Source: Amphibalanus amphitrite (lineage: Eukaryota; Arthropoda; Thecostraca; Balanomorpha; Balanidae). From it: a DNA stretch of 64,000 nucleotides. Every line of letters starts with the position of its first letter. Position 1 is the stretch's first letter. Below the pieces are notes generated by a model that saw only the letters and a list, made by a program, of their open reading frames with translations, was not told where the DNA came from and made no database searches. This document shows positions 1 through 13,484 of this stretch, in pieces. Location: positions 124,001 to 188,000 of the forward strand of contig NW_024882778.1 in the NCBI RefSeq assembly GCF_019059575.1. Reading direction: 5' to 3'. The position numbers were made by a program, and so were the translations under genes.

Positions 1-440
1 TCCCATTGTTCTGCCCATTGCTAATTACTATCGACCAGCATTCTGGGTAGGCATACCGTTAGCCAATGAGACAAAAGACAAGGCAGAAGCGGGAACCGGG
101 CTGCTAGGTGAAACACCACCGCGCCGGTCCCGCCGAGTTTGACCGTCAGCGCCATCGGGCGCGATGTTTTTTTTTTTTTAGATAACGCTTCATTGCAACC
201 CGATTATGTTTGTTATGCTAAAAGCAGGAAATGAAGCTCATTGGAATTGCAGCAGATTCCGGATCCATCTTAAAGTGATTGGTTGGTATAGTAGTATAAC
301 GCTGACTCATTCAGTAGTATAAAAAAGAACTTTAAAACGTCTAACCGCTGATAGATGACGTCACTTATTTCCTTTAGTTCATCATCACTGTTTTAGCAGA
401 GTATTATTTTAGAAAAAAAAGAAACACAAACGCACACATT
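1..440. other. no recognisable feature
   Basis: I see no gene, repeat or RNA here. It is ordinary mixed-composition sequence with one T-run near position 170, and it ends at the TTAA target site of the first transposon. Confidence 0.4.
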
Positions 441-444
441 TTAA

Positions 445-1757
445 CCCTCGCATGTGTAGGGGGGGTCGGATGGACCCCCCATGGTTTTTTGCGAATAACT
501 CGCGTAAAAAGCGGCCGATCGCGACGACACTTTCAGTACCCTCGCATTGATCAATTTGACACCTACCCTGAAAATTTCATGACCCTGACCCAAATGACCT
601 TTGGCCTGTGACCTCTTTTCCGAGACCATGTTTGGCCGGAATCGCGATTTCGCGTATGTCGGCTCGCACTAGCCGCGTGTTTGCAAGCTTTTCGTGGTTT
701 CAAACGTTCAAACATGTGATTTGATGTTACTCCCGTGTGTGTCAAGGTCACCTGAAGGTCAGGTCAGGTCATTGACCTTTGGTGTCCTCGGGTGACCTCG
801 GGTCACTTTTTCGAGTTTTACATGTTTCTAGGCTAGTTTTTGGAGCTGAATTCGAATTTAGCAACCATTTGAACATTTACGAAGTAGTTTTGGTGACTTC
901 GTAACATGTTACGAAGCTGTCAGAGGCGGTTGACACGTACTACGAATACCCGTCACGACGCCTACTGGTTGACCTGACCTGACCTGACCCGACCTGGTCT
1001 AAATGCTTCAAGACATCATCTGTGATCAAAACTAACACGATATTCGTGATCAGCACCCCGAAAAACCCCTTAGCAGCTGTTAATTCCCTGGAGGGATCTT
1101 CTGGTACCGTTAATTATAAATATATAGTTTCTTTATATTTTCTTGTAGTCGGAGTCTTCTTGAGTCATAGAGAAAGAAAGGACATCTTCTACGGGGTTTA
1201 TTGCTTGAGTGACAATCTCATAGGCGGTATCTTAACGCAAAACATTACCGTTTCAATCGTGGTCACCAGCAATTCCTTATCGTAATATGCACTGTCTACA
1301 TTATATGAATATTTCTCTTTAATGTTTCATATTGGCTATTTCCTTAATATTTTCCCCCGTTACGAAGTTTTTGTCCTCCTTACTAACTAACTAAAAACCT
1401 TGACCTTTCTTCAATCAAAATATTTACAACAATTAAAACACTTCGCTCGCGTGATCATTTCCGGGAGCGCTCTCGGTAGAATATTCAACAGCAGTCACAC
1501 TTTACGACTTTCTAACAGGTCCCGATTTTCCCGACTTTGGGTCATTGACCTGACCTGGAAGGTCAACCAATGACCTAGGACCTTAAAATTGGGTATCATC
1601 GGCTTCCTCTCGTCACGGGCAACACGCTCGTTTTTTCCGCGAAGCTCTAGCTCGATCAGGGGCCAAACGGCAAGGGGGGGGGGGGTCCAACCGACCCCCC
1701 CCCCCCCTCCCCCCCCCTACACATTAGAAGCTGGCAAACGCCGCACACATGCGAGGG
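445..1757. mobile_element. TTAA-flanked piggyBac-like non-autonomous element (copy A)
   Basis: The element is bounded by TTAA at 441-444 and 1758-1761. Its ends are inverted repeats starting CCCTCGC and ending GCGAGGG. A TTAA duplication with ends beginning CCC is the piggyBac hallmark. Just inside each end is a G-run/core/C-run palindrome: the left core is TCGGATGGA and the right core is close to its reverse complement. About 85 bp from the left end is the motif CTTTCAGTACC, shared with most other TTAA elements here. The interior has several AGGTCA/TGACCT clusters. No transposase frame is seen, so it must be moved by another element's enzyme. It is closely related to the copy at 31760-33843. 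A 413-bp segment present here is absent there. Confidence 0.75.
1077..1489. mobile_element. 413-bp insertion inside TTAA element A
   Basis: Aligned by eye with the sister element at 31760-33843, homology breaks at AGCAG (1072-1076) and resumes at AGCAG (1490-1494). The sister has AGCAG once, followed directly by the shared sequence. This fits an insertion with a 5-bp target duplication. The inserted sequence is AT-rich, has no clear terminal inverted repeats and no coding potential. A deletion in the sister is the alternative. Confidence 0.5.
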
Positions 1758-1761
1758 TTAA

Positions 1762-2909
1762 AGCAGCTTGTCTTCGGCGTGTATCTCTCCGTTTCACAGA
1801 CTCATGCATAAATGTTATTTAAATTTACAGTATGGTAATTCATCCCAGGGGAAAGGAATGACCCTAATCATGCGCTCTTCCGGTCTTCATCGGCACAGGC
1901 CTGCCGTAAACTGGATTATGTGTACCCTCGGTACTGGGACGGCGTGCAAACTGCTTTCAATTAGTCGACAACACATCGGTGAAATCGCGAATATCGGGAT
2001 CGTTTAATCTGTACGCTAACTCTTCAGATAAAAAGACGCGAATTATGTCCGATCACAGCAGAGATAGTGATCTTTTATATCATTTGTATTAAATACTAGC
2101 TAGGAAAAGAATAATACCCTATCCAAGCTATCATGATTCTGGCACTGCCAGTTGGGGAAGGTCTGTTAGGATAATATTAGTAAATTCTTATTAGCGGATG
2201 TAGGCTTCAAAGCAGTGCAAAAATCTGCCGCCAGTGCCACAGCGGCCATTGGTCACGAAGTAACCTAAAAATATAGGTAGCGATTCATAGAAAGACGCTA
2301 AAAAGTGAATTGTACTTTTCATAGTGTTGAGAAGTGTTATAACTCCTTTTTATCTCTTGCAATATGCATTTGTCGAATGTGAGTCATTCAATACAAATTC
2401 TGCTTTAATAAAAGCTTGTTGGCTACTTTTCTTTCAAAACACCAAGCTTTATGAGGGCCTAGCACAGACCGATTATAATTTTCAAACATCTCCAGGATCA
2501 GAAATGATTGTCTGCACGTGTCTCGCACCGGTGAACAGCTTTTTCTTGCCTCCACACTCGAGCCAAAGCGGTCCGTTGCCTTCACAAATCAGTTCCACCG
2601 CACCTCCCTGGGACGTTCCTTTGACGAGACGTTTTTTTTCAGTTAAAGCGCCAGTCCTGGCGTCGCGCGCGTCGAATTAGCAACATTCAGAGGCCGTCGC
2701 TCGGCGTAAACGGCGCGTCGGAGGCGGATGAGACGAGCCGCCTCGCGCCCGGTCCCGGCTGCGTCCCCAGATTAAAACAGGCTGACGACGGGCCTGGTAA
2801 ACAGAACGCCTCGGGGCACGCCTCCGGGCACGTCGGGGTAAACAAACACACAGACAACGCGCCGCTCTGTAGGCGAGACGCCATGGCAGTCGCTAGGTCC
2901 GGTACGACC
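1762..2909. other. no recognisable gene
   Basis: Mixed sequence with no coding frame resembling a known protein. GC content rises toward 2700-2890, next to the minisatellite. Nothing else could be supported. Confidence 0.4.
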
Positions 2910-3670
2910 AGACGACGACAGGACACTGGTCCGGACACCCAGACGGACGACAGGACACTGGTCCGGACACCTAGACAGACGACAGGACCCTGGTCCGGCG
3001 CACCTATACAGACGACGGACGCGGATCCGACACACCTAGACCGACGACAGGATACACTAGACACACCTAGACAGACGACAGGATACACTAGACATACCTG
3101 GACAATGGACAGACGACAGGACACACTAGACACACCCAGACCGACAACAGGGTACACTAGACACACCTAGACAGACGACAGGGTACACTAGACACACCTA
3201 GACAGACGACAGGATACACTAGACATACCTGGACAGACGACAGGACACGACACACCTAGACAGACGACAGGGTACACTAGACACACCTAGACAGACGACA
3301 GGATACACTAGACACACCTAGACAGACGACAGGATACACAAGACACACCTAGACAGACGACAGGGTACACTAGACACACCTAGACAGACGATAGGATACA
3401 CTAGACACACCTAGACAGACGACAGGATACACAAGACACACCTAGACAGACGACAGGATACACTAGACATACCTAGACAGACGACAGGATACACTAGACA
3501 TACCTAGACAGACGACAGGGTACACTAGACATACCTAGACAGACGGCAGGATACACTAGACACACCTAGACAGACGACAGGATACCCGTCCGCGGTATAG
3601 CTAGACGGACGACATGATACTGATCCGGAACACTTACATAGACAGACGACAGGACACTGGTCCGGCACAT
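2910..3670. repeat. 31-bp minisatellite (about 20 tandem copies)
   Basis: The core unit is 31 bp and contains CAGACGACAGG followed by a TACACTAGACACACCTAGA-type stretch. Copies differ mainly at a G/A site (GGGTACAC or GGATACAC) and a C/T site (ACACACC or ACATACC). At both edges a variant with ACTGGTCCGG replaces the TACACTAG part, so two unit types are arranged variant-core-variant. Long frames across it on both strands are artefacts of the repeat. Confidence 0.9.
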
Positions 3671-5379
3671 CTACACAGATCGGTAATCAGGCATTGGTGC
3701 GGAATACGGCACTTGGACCAGCATTTTGGCACACTATGGACACGCCTTGACAGACCGGAGGATTACAAAATGGTTTAGAGACTGCTGGGTAATGCTAAAA
3801 AAGTACTCAAATTAAAAAAACTCATTGGAATTCGCCTCATCAATCCCCATACTGTACAGTTTATACGTACCTAACAATCTTGTTCTAACAACAGTTCCGT
3901 TATTTTAATTCTTGTCAAGAAAACGGGAAATTTCGCCAGGTCCGGGAACTGCGGGAGGGGTCAATGCTCAAAAGGCCATCCTTGGGTCCGCCAGTGATAC
4001 GGTTCTGCTTCCGTCTGTTCAATAGTTGACAGCGTCATGCAATGTTACTAGTCTTGAGACTGAATCCCATCGCATTTTGCATGACATGCCACCCAAGGTT
4101 GATATTTTGGAATTTTCAGATGTCGGTTGAAGCACAACATACAGGAAAGGTTCCCCTACTCATGGATAGCAGGAAGATCAAGAACCATGTAGCTTTAAAA
4201 ATGAAGCTGTCTAGGAGGTCGCTCGTGTAGCTAACGCCTCCGAGATCGATGTAAATCAAGTTACTCGAGCTCTGCTGCAGATATGCCGGATGTGAACTGG
4301 ATCGCATCATTGCCTTGCATGAAGCATCATTGGAAGCCTCATGAATATTTATCTGTCCAAATGGACATACTGGACCAAGGAGAAAATGACTAGAATATAA
4401 CCAAAAACTACTTCCACACCGACAACAGCTGACGGGAAGCATTGCGGTTGGGCTTTTTAGTTATTTAGGTGTTATGTAAGTACCTAGCCTGACTGCTCGG
4501 AATGGTTTAAATAATATGATAGAAGGAAAATGACATACAATGTTATTACTACATGCAAGCCTTCTTTTTAAATGAAAGGAAGGCAGTGAAAATTCATAAT
4601 TTAGCTTTCATTGTCAGATTTTCACACCTTAGTTCATGTCCACTTTTTCTGCCAAACACTCGTACCGACTCAGTCGAGTTGTGTTGCTACTCAAGCGACA
4701 TTCTTGGCAACATCAATACAATTTCACGTCCTATTGGCAAAACCGGCAGTGATCCAAAGTTACAGTGACAGGGCCGGTGACAAACGTGTAAAATCCCATT
4801 GGGATGGAACGCGATTCGCACTGGCTCGCAGGACAGCAGCGCTAAGAAGCTTACTCAGTGGAAAACCTCAGGGATTTATATTTTACGTTGCTAATGCGAC
4901 GAAGTCGCTACTGTTGCGGATCACTTTTCAATCACATCAAAGTGGACTTGGTAAGTACGACTAGATATTGAACGTCCAGCTAATGCTATTGCATTTATCT
5001 GACAGATGCAATGCCTGTGAGCATTACCATAGTCCATAACTACACAGAATTATCCCATGTACTTATTAATGCAGATTTATACTATGTACATGACATAATT
5101 CTGCATATTGCAATGCATATTGCAAAAGGGATGAAGGGAAAAGATCCGGGGATCAGATCCAAGATTTACATATTTCCTCCGATCCAGGCATGTGTCTGTC
5201 CATCCCCTCGCGTTAACCCACCAAACGCCATGCCACCCGTCATGGGTTCACTAAGTAATCCATGGAGCCCGATGACTTTAAATGAAGACCATCAACGGTT
5301 TAAAATATATTTGCAGAATTAGCGGTGCTATGCAGAACCCAGATGAGCACGGTTGACTGCATGAACACTGAAACTGCGC
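3671..5379. other. no recognisable gene
   Basis: AT-rich sequence without splice-bounded coding blocks or recognisable repeats. Short frames are present but none has a family signature. Confidence 0.4.
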
Positions 5380-5790
5380 TTGATACCCAGTTGCGAGCGG
5401 ATATTGCAGCGATGCTTTCATATGTGTCAACACCCCATCACACTCGGCAGTCTACACCCCATCACACTCGGCAGTCTGGCCAGTTGCAGTGCCCACGTGC
5501 AAAGACATGCTCTGGTGCTAGGCGTCTATCTCATGCCAGTGCGGTTATTTAACAGACTGCCCAATGAGCTGCAGTCTCTGTCGCGACCTGCCTTCAAACG
5601 ACAGCTGAGACTTCTGCTGCTTGGGGAGGTAGGATAGGTTCGTGGAGTGCCATGTCTTATCGCGTGTTTCTCCTCTTCATTTTATGTCATCACTGTTTTA
5701 CATCTTATGACTTGTATGTGTGACTCGGGCGCTGGAAGAGCCACTTCTCAGTGGATGCAACCACGAATAAACTATGAACTATTAACTATG
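5380..5790 (+). mobile_element. 3' end of a non-LTR retrotransposon (L2/CR1-like fragment)
   Basis: A frame ending at 5637 reads VRLFNRLPNELQSLSRPAF and then KRQLRLLLLG. This matches the C-terminal end typical of LINE reverse transcriptase proteins (a G-x-R-L-W/F-N-x-L-P-x-x-L-R pattern, then an AFK-R-x-L tail). After the stop come about 150 bp of 3' UTR-like sequence and short AT repeats containing AATAAACTATGAACTATTAA, as in L2-type tails. A 24-bp tandem duplication occurs upstream near 5437-5485. Everything 5' is missing, so this is a dead-on-arrival 5'-truncated copy. Confidence 0.5.
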
Positions 5791-5799
5791 AAACTTGAT

Positions 5800-8700
5800 G
5801 ATGTCCACCACGAGCTGGTCCCCTGATGCCTGTGCCAGTCAGCTGGAGCTATGCGGCACCGATGCTGTGTCACCGGCCAATTTCCTGATACGCTACATCG
5901 GCGCTGAGCTTTTAGTCTGGCAATCAACACGGTCGCCGCGATAAGCCGCCTGGAACTCCGTATGTGCAACGGCACATCCAGCATGAGCCATGAGGTGAAA
6001 TAAAGTAAGGCACTTTCATTATAAAACGTGTTTGGAGTCGATGTATTATGCTGTGACCCCAGAAGCGCTGGGCCGCTCGCCAAACGCGGCCTTGCAGAAG
6101 TGAGGAGAGATTTGTGATAGACCAAAAGATCCGTTGGAATCAAAGGTCAGGTGTACGTTATTTCGGCTGTATCTAATTCGTTCCTGTCAATCCCCCCAAA
6201 AATCACCCGGGGCAACGAAGTCCAAATTCTAGCGGCGGCCGCCTCGCTAAACTGCTGAAACACCTCTTTTCCATCTGACTCTATCCATCTACCAAAGCCA
6301 GTCTGCCCGATTTCACATGCAGGTTTTGATCTACCGATCAAAGGATAAGGCTGCCAACAATATCCGACACGCTCTGAACAACAAGTCAATAACCGACATA
6401 ACAAAAGCAATAAACTTTGTCATTTAACTGGATCAAACACCAGCAGCAAGTGTTATATGAAATGAATGCAAGACTAAAAGCGTCTTTGTCACGATATCAA
6501 ATTTTGGTAATTAAGATCGTGAAGAAGATTACTTGATAGGTAAACAATGTTGAATGGAACGAACATGCAATTCATGTAGGAATGCGATGCACTTACAGGC
6601 ATATCTGAGCTCAGGATATATTATCCTGAGGAAAACTGCGTAGCACAGCAGATCTTTGTACTATAACTTATTACAGCCGGTATGGATTCTCCCCGTCTCC
6701 CCGGCCCTTTCCGGCGGCCCCCTATCTGCACGTCGATGGTCGCTCGATGCCAGTCCATCCGTGACAGGCTCTATCCGCTGTCGATCGAGCTCACCAATCC
6801 GGCTTTAGCCCGATTGCAACAAATGGCCCCCCGGCGCCCCCGGCCGGCCAGCCTCGTCAGAAGACAGCGGGGACATCCAGCTATTGGTCGGCGACGGACA
6901 AAGACTCGGGCCAACTTGGCAGAGATTGTTTGCTGCGAGTCAACCATTCGACCAGCTAGTTGACGCCGCTGCAATTTAGGAGACACAGCTGGGACGATAA
7001 AAGGCATTGATTCTGCGGCGAAAATGTCAAGGGAGCGCATGTGGAGAGACCGTCGTGGAGGACATGCAACAACGTCCTACAGGTCCTGGCCAGTCTGCCG
7101 TGCAATGCTATTCTGAATCAATGAAAACTGTCGGAAGGTAAACAACATCGCTAATCTGGATGCACTGAAATCGAGGCACATGTCGTACCTTGGTAGTACC
7201 CAAGGCCGTATAAGAGGTCGTACCTACGTTTGATGATGCAAATATATTTTGAGAAAACCGCGAGAACAAAAAGTAGCAAAATCAGTTCCATTCAGACTAA
7301 TAACATGTAGCGGAGCATGTTGCCTATACATTCTGGTAATATACGCACCCCATTTTCCTGTGAGAGACGCGCTTCAACGTTTCTTTGCCTTGCATATAAG
7401 TGCATACCGAGGCAATATTTTCTACGCGCTTCAATGCGTTGGAATCTGAGTGGATAACGTAAAATGTATTTCCAAAAATAGCCACTCAGCAAATTCCACT
7501 AATATATGCCGATGGGAACACTAAGTGGTGAGAGTATTGAACAGCGCCTGACCCTAAGGTGCTGCAGTTACAATAAACCCTGTGTCAAGGACGCACCTCC
7601 AAAGCCGCTTACTATAGTGGCAGCTCAGCTCAGCTTAGCTTAAAAGCACATCTGAGTCAGGCCACTATTGCCGCGCGCGTCCTGCTGTGTGCGGCTGCAT
7701 TCCTCATACCACAGTGCTTGGCGTGACACTGGGCATAATTTGGTGTGATGTAATTTGCGTATGTACATATTATTGATAAGGCCAGGCTTGTCCATTTGAC
7801 AATATTACAAAGGTATGTATAAGTATTAACTATATTTTGGTGCATGCATATTTTATCTTATGTCTAAGCATGTCGGTTTTAGGCCCATTCCGGGTATGCG
7901 ACATTAAATACTGCAGCTCTAATCGATAAGGTAATCTTGCACACTATAAAGCTGAAACGGCAATGCGTGGTAATACCACTGCCGACCAAGGGTCGGTATA
8001 CATTCACATACGCACAAGGCGCGGACACTTTGTCGATAATGTGCCAGGCGTGTCCTCGTTTGTATCTGCCACACTAACGATCATATTCGTTCAGTGCATT
8101 GTAAATAAAAACAATGCAATCGCCATTGGATTTTCTAACTCAAAATTTAGATTTCTTATAATATTTTTGAAACTTGGGGAAAATTTTCAAAAATAGGAAT
8201 ATATGTCAGAAAACCCCTTCCAGGCCTTATACACATGCAAAAAATTAACAAAATATCGCTACAACTGCCAGATATATAGCCATTTGATTCATGTTATCTA
8301 TGGCAGTAAAAGCAATGCAATCATAAGATGCGCCCATAATAGGTATCAACATTCGATAACTGTATTAATCATTCATGCAAACGTTCTGACTGAAAAGTAG
8401 TAAATGAAATTTCACCAAACTTCTGACTCCTAAGTTCTGAGGCTGTCCTAAATTGAGAGCTAGGACAATTAATTGTAACGGGCAATCGATAAAGTGGCTT
8501 ATGTCATTCGCCTCATATAAATTACACATCTGTTTACTTAGAATCAGCTTCAAATTAAGTATATGTGAGCTCATTATGTAACCTTGGATCGTTTGCCTGC
8601 GGCTTATAGTAGTTGCATTTGCACTCCCCTGCAGCGCGTGCTGCACGAACGAGTAAGTCTTTCTGTGCATCACGCTATATACGGGGCAGGTGGAGCGAGT

Positions 8701-10945
8701 CAAGACCGCCACCGTCTCAGAACATTGGGTGGCCGCCGAAACACCAAACCTAAGGACAAAGTCGTTTCTGTCTATGCTAGCACAATTTTACTTCTAAATA
8801 GGCAAATTATAGGTTCTCCCAATACAAATAAACTGCAGTACGCCATGTCCACTGCAGTGGAGGCAGCTTGTTCGCACCCATGAGGGTGACGATGACACTA
8901 ACTTGCGTACATCACGGGAATGGTTTGATAGTATTTTGCCCTGGCTCGAAAACATCAATATACCTCGTTTTTCCGATGCTTTGTCAACTTTCTTGGGACG
9001 CTTCTTACACGTAAGTATGCCCTAACGTCCCAAATTATAGTACGGTGAGTTCAGGTGAGCGAATCTACGAGCTGATATTCAGCTAATGATTTTGCAGTAT
9101 TGTGTCACTATAAAAAATTAGCATTAACATTAGCTTTTTCACTGTAAAAAGCTAATGTCTTTATTAGCTAATGTCACTATTACAGTATCGCGTCAGCACC
9201 CAAACTTACATTTTGAACACAATCACACCAGCAATTGAGTTCGGTCATCTGGAACACCGCATTGTTTCTGCATATCATATGTACTCGTAAGCCAACATTC
9301 GAGTACGTTTTAAGAGTTCATAAAAAACTGTTCTAGCGTGTATGACATTTTTTCATAATTGAACGTTCTTCGAGTAGTTTATTATTTAGCGCCCTCGTCG
9401 GCGGCATTTGCAGTACTATTGCCAGCATCGGCAGATTGGTAACAACAGATCGGTAGCACCTTTTGATGGGCGCGCTAACGATCGGTTATTGATGGCCTCC
9501 TCACCACACCACCGTCAAAACATAGTCGGAAAATAAGTAGGGCCTCTATGGCACATACCTACTGGTTAGTGCACAGTTAGCATTTGCTAAACCAGACCGG
9601 TATTACCTTGGTTTGTGCTTTGATTTTTGAGTTTCCATTAAAGCTGAAGAGGAAACAGCATCAATTTTTCATAAGATCGGTAAAATTCACTTAAATCGAT
9701 TCAAATAAAATCGATTAAATCTAGTCTAAAATCTACTTCAGAATGGAGCTTGCTCCTTATCAGAATTCTTTTTTTCTGAACAAATAAGGCTATTTATTTG
9801 ACCTGGTAAAGATCTCGTCTGTAAATACATTGCTTGAGACTATTTGACGACAGGCCAGTTGCCGATCAAGGTTAGGATTATTACCTAGAAAGACTTACGA
9901 GGGGTTAGTGATAATAATCCGGATGTCAATAAGTATGCCAGGGTGTTTCCGGGAGATGGATGGAAAATATTTTAGCGCCAGACTAAACTATTGCCTACTA
10001 TATCAGCCACTGCTGAAATGTGGCTACAGAAAATGACGACACAAATGGCTACATCGGCTGTAACTTACAGCAGCTCCCTGTAGCGCCCATTGATAGGCCG
10101 ATTTGCAAGATGAAGAAAGCATTTCAGTCGTGGCTTTTCAGCCAAGGAGGTATTGAGTGCTTCGGTTTCGAAGTGCCACGAAAATACCATGACACGCGAG
10201 AGCCACAAAGTATAAACGAAACGAGCCTTTTAGCGTGGACAAATGACGGTGAGCCACTTAACCATATACGACATGGATGTGCCAATTCAAATTCCAATAG
10301 CCAACACAACGAGTTATGGCTGCAAGTGGACGATAATACGACAGTAAATCGCTCCTGACAATTAGAGGAACGAAACATTCAATATTTACGATCATGATGA
10401 CAGAGCCCATAGCTGAAAACAACTGTGACTACTGACTGTAATGTTCTGGAGCCATACTTTGTGTGCACAGAAGACCACACGCCCTATTCCATAACAGGTT
10501 CAATTCCTTTCGAACAGTTTTTTTTCGGAAATCGATGCGGTCGTATACAGCCAGATTGTTTCGAACTGTAAACTAAATGAGCGTTTCATCATTCAACATA
10601 CAGCTGCGATAGTGTATCAATGGCGGAGATCCATGATGACATTAGATGTTTAGTGTGATGTGAACAGTCACTGTCCTTGATTAGATAAGCAAATATTTTA
10701 ACAAGGGACTCTGAAAATAGGCATGTTTATTGTGATTAAATTCATTCTAAATATGACATGCTAAGAGACTGTTAAAAAATTTCCCAATACAATCTTTCTG
10801 CATCCACGAGCGATGACAAAACAAATAGCAACATGGATGAAGACTAAAAATTTAATCATTATTGAGAGTTTGCCATTCCTAAACATTTTTCACATTTACC
10901 CTGAGCTTTTTCTTATTGTTTTGCCAGATACTTTGATGTAAAGTA
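5800..10945. other. long stretch without recognisable genes
   Basis: Mostly AT-rich. A more GC-rich patch lies at 6680-6960 but has no recognisable protein and no clear splice-site pairing. Around 9070-9190 are several copies of AGCTAATG in both orientations. No RNA gene or element with clear ends was found. Confidence 0.35.
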
Positions 10946-10948
10946 CAG

Positions 10949-13474
10949 GCTCCACGGCACACTTTTTCGGTTTTTCGTTTCGTTTTTTCGCTTTTTCGGC
11001 TTCAGTAGACGATCAGCTTCACTTGATAACATTGGTGTAGCTCCACGGCAGCGAAACCGAAAAAACGAAATCAGCAACTCGAAAAAGCGACGCGAAAAAT
11101 CGAAAAAACGACTCTAAAAAGCGAAAAAGCGACTCTAAAAATCGAAAAATCGAAAAAAACGAAGCGACTCGTCCAACCCAAAAGTTTGGATCGACAATCA
11201 GCTTTTCCAAGTAATCTTGGGTTTTTGGCTTCAGCACGTGACGATGTGGTAATACTGATGCATGTTTCCGACGATTCACATTTCGGTACTCCTAATGGAA
11301 AGGAAGGAATGTAATCGCTCAATAGTATTTCTTTGTAGGTATGCACATATTATCCACGTGAAAGGATTGAATAGCGGTTAATTATGCGAGATGTATGCAC
11401 GCATTTATTTCATCTTTTGTAAAACCTGTTTATCATGCTTCTAGCCGCACCCTGCTAGCCCGCGCCCCGCTGGAGGGGGCAGAATCTGCCCCCTCCCGTG
11501 TTTCGCCAATAACTTCTAAACGCGTCACACCAGCGACGTCAAACTTTCAGTACCTTGTCATACATCAATTTAACACGTTGCCTGAAAATTTGAGCGAAAT
11601 CCATCGGGAGTTTTTTTTGAGAAAATGACGTTTGGGTGACGTCATGTCCGCCATTTCCGCCTAAAAACGGCAACATTTTAGACGCCGCTAACATCTCCAT
11701 TTTTAAAGGAATCAAGACGTAACAAAAAAGGGCTATACGTAATTCCACTTCGTCTATCAAATGGCTATCTCGGTTTTTTGAAAATTTTGGATTTTGGCCC
11801 AAAACTTTTTTCTTCAAAAAACCGACTTTTGGGAAAATAATTATAAATCCAAAATGTTTAGTGTATCGAAAAAACGGAATATATGTCAGAGAAGTGATCT
11901 ATGTGCACCAACTTACCAATTTTTAGATGAATTGGTCCGAAAATGTGAGTTATTCAAAATTTTATGACGTCACGACACACAAATTTTTTGACAAATGAAT
12001 TTTCTGGAAGTTCTAGACCTCGTACGGAAACAAAATAGCACCATTCGATTCGCCGTGAAGAACTGCATCAGATAGACACCTTTTTAGGTCTTAACAACCA
12101 ACTTCAAAATTTGAACTAACTTGACCTGACCTTGACCTGACCTCGACCTGAAATTCATCCAGATGTGGTCAATTCATCCCTCTTAATTGAAGGTGTTCCG
12201 CCGCCACTGCGTACACCCCTCGAAGATCGCAATGAGCCTCCCGCATGAAACCGTTTTCTAATATCGGTGGCGATATGCAGTCCAAAATAGAGAGAGAATA
12301 AGATACCCGGTGCCGCTCCCTAACCCCCTTCCCCCCCCCCCCCCCCGCTCCACGGGCGATGGTTGGATTTCTGCACCCAGAATGTTCCAGCTGTTCCTAC
12401 GCCTATGCAAGTAGGTACACATGACACAATGAACCGGAACATGGCACCCGTGACCCCATGTTATGCCCTGAGGTCATATCAGGTCGCGAAAGGTATGCAA
12501 AATCTTCGGTAATAAATTTCGGTAAAGGCATGCTACTATAGAGCGATGAAAACACATTCGATGTGTTCCACTGGACGATACAAATCGACTGATATGTATC
12601 ACGAACTTTCCGGCCAGGTGATGACCTAGACCAGTCTAGTTAGCTTAAGGTTCATTCGAAGCGTCTCGACCAGAGAAACACGTTTCTGGTGAAGGAAAGC
12701 TCGTGCAAGTTAAGAGTCAAAAGTTATTGCGGAAAAAACTGTTTTTGCAGAGTCGTCTATTTTGGACGTTTATGCCCCTGCAGGATAAACCGTGGACCTA
12801 TGAGGACATGCTAGCGGAAGAACGTTAAAAGAACGTTTGATCGCGCCTCTCCGCGGCGCTATAGCTCTATCCATTCCTGAGCTATGGACCGATTTGTCGA
12901 AAATTGTCGAAGTTTGACCTATAGATATTGGCGACATTTTACCTTCGATGACCTTTGGTGACCCGCTTTTTGGCCTACAGCTGACCTAAAAATGGCCGAA
13001 GCAGTTTGATCCTTATTTTTTTAAGCTTTTTCAAGCGTCGCCTACGGCGTGTCGCTACGTGGCTCAGGAGCCAAGTTAGAAGGGGTGTTCCCCCTTCCAG
13101 CAGGGCATGGAAATCCAGGAGTCCCAGCGGGGCGCCGGTTAGTAGCTGCTGGAAGTTTAGTCAAGCCAATTTCCTACTACAAAACAGACGAGATCTATTC
13201 TAAGTAATTTCCATCTGTTAAAACAGACAACAAAACAGACCCCTAAAGCCCCTAGGAAAACTGGCACCAACGCATTACACTGGTTGCAAACTAAATAAAA
13301 AGAGCTGGCGGCTGCTCAGCGCGTTCCAACTAAACAAAAATCAATGAAACTCGAAAAACTCAAGTCACGAAGCGATAAATCGAAAAACCGAAAAACCGAC
13401 GCGAAAAAGCGATAAATCGAACCGAAAAAGCGAAAAACCGAAAAATCAAAAACCGAAAAAGTGTCCCGTGTAGC
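10949..13474. mobile_element. putative element bounded by inverted (CGAAAAA)n repeats
   Basis: The left end reads GCTCCACGGCACACTTTTTC and continues as a CGTTTTTT-type tandem repeat. The right end, reverse-complemented, reads GCTACACGGGACACTTTTTC and continues as the same repeat, giving an inverted pair with few mismatches. Simple heptamer/octamer repeats (CGAAAAA, GCGAAAAA) fill both borders (10963-11165 and 13366-13460). A second copy of the left end motif lies near 11037. Inside is a truncated TTAA-family element and AGGTCA-rich sequence related to 45317-45875. No duplicated target site was identified, so the superfamily is unknown. Confidence 0.45.
11459..12165. mobile_element. truncated TTAA-family element (copy C)
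   Basis: It starts with CCCGCGCCCCGCTGG after CTAG, has a G-run/CAGAATCTG/C-run palindrome, then CTTTCAGTACC and a body matching the elements at 16608-17784 and 39001-40316 in reverse orientation. Homology stops at about 12165 within the AGGTCA/TGACCT cluster, so the other end is missing or has diverged. From 12500 on, the sequence instead resembles the element starting at 45317. Confidence 0.6.
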
Positions 13475-13484
13475 TTGACCTTAA

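Noticed and set aside
2687-3170. Long frames over the 31-bp repeat on both strands, and a CRISPR-like look
   Set aside because: Periodic translation of a minisatellite. There are no unique spacers between repeats, so it is not a CRISPR array.
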